Shown: positions 59,701-64,000 of the stretch, piece after piece
How the letters are laid out: each line of letters opens with the position of its first letter
How positions within the stretch are numbered: the stretch's first letter is position 1
DNA from: Megachile rotundata
Lineage: Eukaryota; Arthropoda; Insecta; Hymenoptera; Megachilidae
Direction of reading: 5' to 3'
DNA: 64,000 bases
Assembly: GCF_050947335.1 (NCBI RefSeq)
Contig: NW_027473534.1
Coordinates: 62,001 to 126,000 of the forward strand
Position numbers and translations under genes: made by a program
The notes under the pieces: model-generated
The model's input: the letters and a program-made list of their open reading frames with translations, nothing else
Database searches by the model: none
Told to the model about the DNA's origin: nothing

Positions 59701-59953
59701 TGTGATTGTGTGATTGTGATTGTGTGATTGTGATTGTGTGATTGTGATTGTGTGATTGTGATTGTGTGATTGTGATTGTGTGATTGTGATTGTGTGATTG
59801 TGATTGTGTGATTGTGATTGTGTGATTGTGATTGTGTGATTGTGATTGTGTGATTGTGATGTGTGATTGTGATTGTGTGATTGTGATTGTGTGATTGTGA
59901 TTGTGTGATTGTGATTGTGTGATTGTGATTGTGTGATTGTGATTGTGTGATTG
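56757..59953. repeat. 14-mer array, about 228 units, longest in the window
   Basis: 3.2 kb of TGTGATTGTGATTG. Only two interruptions were seen: a G (GATGGTG) at 57111, and a one-base loss near 59860 that turns GATTGTG into GATGTG and shifts phase by one. There is no C on the + strand anywhere in it. It exits through GACTG at 59954. Confidence 0.96.
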
Positions 59954-60930
59954 TGACTGTGTGATTGTGTGAGTGTGTGATTGTGTAATTGAGGGATTGT
60001 GTGCTTGTGTGATTGTGTGGTTGTGAGATTGTGTGATTGTGTGATTAGGTGATTGTGTGATTGTGTGATTGTGTGATTGTGTGATTGTGTGATTGTGTGA
60101 TTGTGTGGTTGTGTGATTGTGTGATTGTGTGGTTGTGTGACCGTGATTGTGTGACCGTGATTGTGTGATCGTGATTGTGTGATCGTGATAGTGTGACCGT
60201 GAATGTGTGATTGCGTGATTGTGATTGTGTGATTGTGTGATTGTGTGATTGTGTGATTGTGTGATTGTGTGATTGTGTTATTGTGTGATTGTGTGATTGT
60301 GTGACTGAGTGATTGTGTGACTGTGTGATTGTGTGACTGTGTGATTGAGAGACTGTGTGATTGTGTGACCATGATTGTGTGACCGTGATTGTGTGACCGA
60401 TTGTGTGACCGTGATTGTGTCATCGTGATTGTGTGATCGTGATTGTGGGTCCGTGATTGAGTGACCGTGATTGACTGACCGTGATTGAGTGACCGTGATT
60501 GTGTGACCGTGAATGTGTGACCGTGATTGTGTGACCGTGATTGTGTGACCGTGGTCGTGTGACCGTGATTGTGTGACCGTGATTGTGTGACCGTGATAGT
60601 GTGACCGTGAATCTGTGAATGCGTGATTGTGATTGCGTGATTGTGATTCCGTGATTGTGTGATTGTGTGATCGTGTGATCGTGTGATCGTGTGATTGTGT
60701 GATCGTGTGATCGTGTGATTGTGTGATTGTGTGATTGTGATTGTGTGATTGTGATTGTGTGATTGTGATTGTGTGATTGTGATTGTGTGATTGTGACTGT
60801 GTGATTGTGTGAGTGTGTGATTGTGAGATTGTGTGATTGTGTAGTTGTGTGATTGTGTGATTGAGTGATTCTGTGCTTGTGTGATTGTATGATTCCGTGA
60901 TTGTGTGATTGTGTGATTGTGTGATTATGT
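59954..60930. repeat. Flank of long-array unit 2: cassette and CpG-bearing block
   Basis: Copy of 55708-56756: cassette (with GAGGG instead of GAGTG, and GATTAGGTG instead of GATTAGGTTA), GACCG/GATCG block, GTTATTG, GAGAGAC (60344), CCATG, GATTGACTG, GGTCG, GAATCTG, GATCGTGT series, GTAGTTG and GATTATGTAATTG (60922 on). The offset is 4195 bp at GAGAGAC and 4173 bp at the array edge. The GCG cluster is shorter here. Confidence 0.89.
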
Positions 60931-63176
60931 AATTGTGATTGTGTGATTGTGATTGTGTGATTGTGATTGTGTGATTGTGATTGTGTGATTGTGATTGTGT
61001 GATTGTGATTGTGTGATTGTGATTGTGTGATTGTGATTGTGTGATTGTGATTGTGTGATTGTGATTGTGTGATTGTGATTGTGTGATTGTGATTGTGTGA
61101 TTGTGATTGTGTGATTGTGATTGTGTGATTGTGATTGTGTGATTGTGATTGTGTGATTGTGATTGTGTGATTGTGATTGTGTGATTGTGATTGTGTGATT
61201 GTGATTGTGTGATGGTGATTGTGTGATTGTGATTGTGTGATTGTGATTGTGTGATTGTGATTGTGTGATTGTGATTGTGTGATTGTGATTGTGTGATTGT
61301 GATTGTGTGATTGTGATTGTGTGATTGTGATTGTGTGATTGTGATTGTGTGATTGTGATTGTGTGATTGTGATTGTGTGATTGTGATTGTGTGATTGTGA
61401 TTGTGTGATTGTGATTGTGTGATTGTGATTGTGTGATTGTGATTGTGTGATTGTGATTGTGTGATTGTGATTGTGTGATTGTGATTGTGTGATTGTGATT
61501 GTGTGATTGTGATTGTGTGATTGTGATTGTGTGATTGTGATTGTGTGATTGTGATTGTGTGATTGTGATTGTGTGATTGTGATTGTGTGATTGTGATTGT
61601 GTGATTGTGATTGTGTGATTGTGATTGTGTGATTGTGATTGTGTGATTGTGATTGTGTGATTGTGATTGTGTGATTGTGATTGTGTGATTGTGATTGTGT
61701 GATTGTGATTGTGTGATTGTGATTGTGTGATTGTGATTGTGTGATTGTGATTGTGTGATTGTGATTGTGTGATTGTGATTGTGTGATTGTGATTGTGTGA
61801 TTGTGATTGTGTGATTGTGATTGTGTGATTGTGATTGTGTGATTGTGATTGTGTGATTGTGATTGTGTGATTGTGATTGTGTGATTGTGATTGTGTGATT
61901 GTGATTGTGTGATTGTGATTGTGTGATTGTGATTGTGTGATTGTGATTGTGTGATTGTGATTGTGTGATTGTGAGTGTGTGATTGTGATTGTGTGATTGT
62001 GATTGTGTGATTGTGATTGTGTGATTGTGATTGTGTGATTGTGATTGTGTGATTGTGATTGTGTGATTGTGATTGTGTGATTGTGATTGTGTGATTGTGA
62101 TTGTGTGATTGTGATTGTGTGATTGTGATTGTGTGATTGTGATTGTGTGATTGTGATTGTGTGATTGTGATTGTGTGATTGTGATTGTGTGATTGTGATT
62201 GTGTGATTGTGATTGTGTGATTGTGATTGTGTGATTGTGATTGTGTGATTGTGATTGTGTGATTGTGATTGTGTGATTGTGATTGTGTGATTGTGATTGT
62301 GTGATTGTGATTGTGTGATTGTGATTGTGTGATTGTGATTGTGTGATTGTGATTGTGTGATTGTGATTGTGTGATTGTGATTGTGTGATTGTGATTGTGT
62401 GATTGTGATTGTGTGATTGTGATTGTGTGATTGTGATTGTGTGATTGTGATTGTGTGATTGTGATTGTGTGATTGTGATTGTGTGATTGTGATTGTGTGA
62501 TTGTGATTGTGTGATTGTGATTGTGTGATTGTGATTGTGTGATTGTGATTGTGTGATTGTGATTGTGTGATTGTGATTGTGTGATTGTGATTGTGTGATT
62601 GTGATTGTGTGATTGTGATTGTGTGATTGTGATTGTGTGATTGTGATTGTGTGATTGTGATTGTGTGATTGTGATTGTGTGATTGTGATTGTGTGATTGT
62701 GATTGTGTGATTGTGATTGTGTGATTGTGATTGTGTGATTGTGATTGTGTGATTGTGATTGTGTGATTGTGATTGTGTGATTGTGATTGTGTGATTGTGA
62801 TTGTGTGATTGTGATTGTGTGATTGTGATTGTGTGATTGTGATTGTGTGATTGTGATTGTGTGATTGTGATTGTGTGATTGTGATTGTGTGATTGTGATT
62901 GTGTGATTGTGATTGTGTGATTGTGATTGTGTGATTGTGATTGTGTGATTGTGATTGTGTGATTGTGATTGTGTGATTGTGATTGTGTGATTGTGATTGT
63001 GTGATTGTGATTGTGTGATTGTGATTGTGTGATTGTGATTGTGTGATTGTGATTGTGTGATTGTGATTGTGTGATTGTGATTGTGTGATTGTGATTGTGT
63101 GATTGTGATTGTGTGATTGTGATTGTGTGATTGTGATTGTGTGATTGTGATTGTGTGATTGTGATTGTGTGATTGT
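60931..63176. repeat. 14-mer array, about 160 units
   Basis: Interruptions seen are GATGGTG at 61211, shared with the previous array, and a T to G change near 61975. It is otherwise uniform and free of C. It exits through GACTG at 63177. Confidence 0.95.
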
Positions 63177-64000
63177 GACTGTGTGATTGTGTGAGTGTGT
63201 GATTGTGTAATTGAGTGATTGTGTGCTTGTGTGATTGTGTGGTTGTGAGATTGTGTGATTATGTGATTAGGTGATTGTGCGATTGTGTGATTGTGTGATT
63301 GTGTGATTGTGTGATTGTGTGGTTGTGTGATTGTGTGATTGTGTGATTGTGTGATTATGTGATTGTGTGATTGTGTGATTGTGTGATTGTGTGATTGTGT
63401 GATTGTGTGATTGTGTGATTGTGTGGTTGTGTGACCGTGACTGTGTGACCGTGATTGTGTGATCGTGATTGTGTGATCGTGTTAGTGTGACCGTGAATGT
63501 GTGATTGCGTGATTGTGATTGCGTGATTGCGATTGCGTGATTGTGATTGCGTGATTGTGTGATTGTGTGATTGTGTGATTGTGTGATGGTGTGATTAGGT
63601 GATTGTGTGATTGTGTGATTGTGTGATTGTGTGATTGTGTGATTGTGTGATTGTGTGATTGTGTGATTGTGTGATTGTGTGATTGTGTGATTGTGTGATT
63701 GTGTGATTGTGTGATTGTGATTGTGATTGTGTGATTGTGATTGTGTGATTGTGGTTGTGTGATTGTGATTGTGTGATTGTGAGTGTGTGATTGTGTGAGT
63801 GTGTGATTGTGTGATTGTGTGATTGTGTGATTGTGTGATTGTGTGGTTGTGTGATTGTGTGATTGTGTGATTGCGTGATTGTGTGATTGTGTGATTGTGT
63901 GATTGTGTGATTGTGTGAGTGTGTGATTGTGTGATTGTGTGATTGAGTGATTGTGTGATTGTGTGCTTGTGTGATTGTATATTTGTGTGATTGTGTGATT
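63177..64000. repeat. Second-family module, cut by window end
   Basis: A cassette (GATTATGTGATTAGG near 63264) is followed by GATTATG, a GATCGTGTTAG CpG block (about 63433-63555) and GATGGTG-GATTAGG (near 63588). About 15 8-mers, 6-mer/14-mer units, GAGTG and TATATTTG (near 63975) follow. TATACTTG would be expected just past the window edge if the module continues as at 49803 and 53755. Confidence 0.87.

Larger units (their letters stand above)
1..64000. repeat. Composite satellite, (TG)nATTG family, whole window
   Basis: Every segment is built from (TG)nATTG units: the 8-mer TGTGATTG, the 14-mer TGTGATTGTGATTG, or one- to two-base variants of these. The + strand is mostly T and G, with A about one base in seven; C occurs only in variant units. 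No stretch of unique sequence, gene-like codon pattern or recognisable transposon end was seen. The sequence continues past both window edges, since base 1 lies inside a recurring module and base 64000 lies inside another. Identity as heterochromatic satellite is inferred from scale and nesting. Confidence 0.96.

Noticed and set aside
2692..60423. Long - strand reading frames (up to about 2600 codons) of His/Asn/Thr/Ile/Gln/Ser repeats
   Set aside because: They follow from the lack of stop triplets in the repeat. They run in several frames at once, start at chance CAT or CAA variants, and show indels of 8 and 14 bp that would break a frame. There is no signal peptide, domain or codon pattern.
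56757..63176. Telomere or telomere-like repeat
   Set aside because: TGTGATTG lacks the G runs of the usual telomere repeats such as TTAGGG. The block is internal, mixed with CpG-bearing modules, and has no chromosome-end structure.
1..64000. G-quadruplex clusters on the G-rich strand
   Set aside because: G occurs singly or in pairs; the few GGG runs (GTGGGATTG, GGGTCCG) are isolated, so four G tracts do not come together.
1..64000. Z-DNA or (TG)n microsatellite and UG-repeat RNA-binding sites
   Set aside because: TG runs are normally two units long before ATTG. Only a few sites (for example near 1771-1783 and 45085) reach four to six TG, too few and too short for a supported claim.
1..64000. 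Transposon, IS or integrase-type mobile element, or iteron replication origin
   Set aside because: No terminal inverted repeats, transposase-like frame, poly-A tail or unique core was seen. Arrays of this length far exceed iteron clusters.

Overview
The whole 64 kb window is satellite-type tandem repeat DNA. I found no gene, RNA gene, mobile element, CRISPR array or unique sequence that I can support. Nearly every base fits one grammar on the + strand: (TG)n followed by ATTG. With n=2 this gives an 8-mer, TGTGATTG. Strict alternation of n=2 and n=1 gives a 14-mer, TGTGATTGTGATTG. Variants of these units (ACCG, ATCG, ACTG, GCGATTG, GAGTG, GGTTG, GCTTG, GATTAGG, TAATTG and others) act as landmarks. 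The scale and the nested order suggest nuclear heterochromatin of a eukaryote, such as a pericentromeric, subtelomeric or sex-chromosome block. The sequence alone does not identify the species.

Layout. 1-11.7 kb: CpG-bearing blocks, 14-mer arrays and 8-mer fields, with copies of modules that recur further right. 11.7-20.0 kb: an ordered higher-order repeat of four module types, which I call alpha, beta, gamma and delta, in the order alpha-beta-alpha-beta-gamma-delta. 20.0-25.6 kb: 8-mer fields and a 2.1 kb 14-mer array. 25.6-31.5 kb: a second run, partial alpha-alpha-beta-gamma-delta. 31.5-34.5 kb: a 1.9 kb 14-mer array and a shorter partner. 34.5-54.5 kb: a second higher-order family with a period of about 3.7-5.1 kb, marked by GATTAGG cassettes, GATGGTG and a TATATTTG/TATACTTG pair. 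54.5-63.2 kb: two tandem units, each made of a CpG-bearing flank and a very long 14-mer array (3.2 and 2.2 kb). 63.2-64 kb: start of another second-family unit, cut by the window end.

The arrays show several levels of amplification: unit slippage (8 or 14 bp), module duplication (422 bp, about 760 bp, 1-2 kb), and duplications of several kb at offsets of about 3.0, 11.4, 17.3 and 49.9 kb. Paralogous copies often differ by whole 8- or 14-bp units. The - strand is almost free of stop codons in all frames because TTA, CTA and TCA are rare on the + strand. The long His/Asn/Thr/Gln/Ser-rich reading frames there are a by-product of composition, and I do not annotate them as genes.

All boundaries and copy relations were read by eye. 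Boundaries are good to about one repeat unit for arrays and a few tens of bases for modules.
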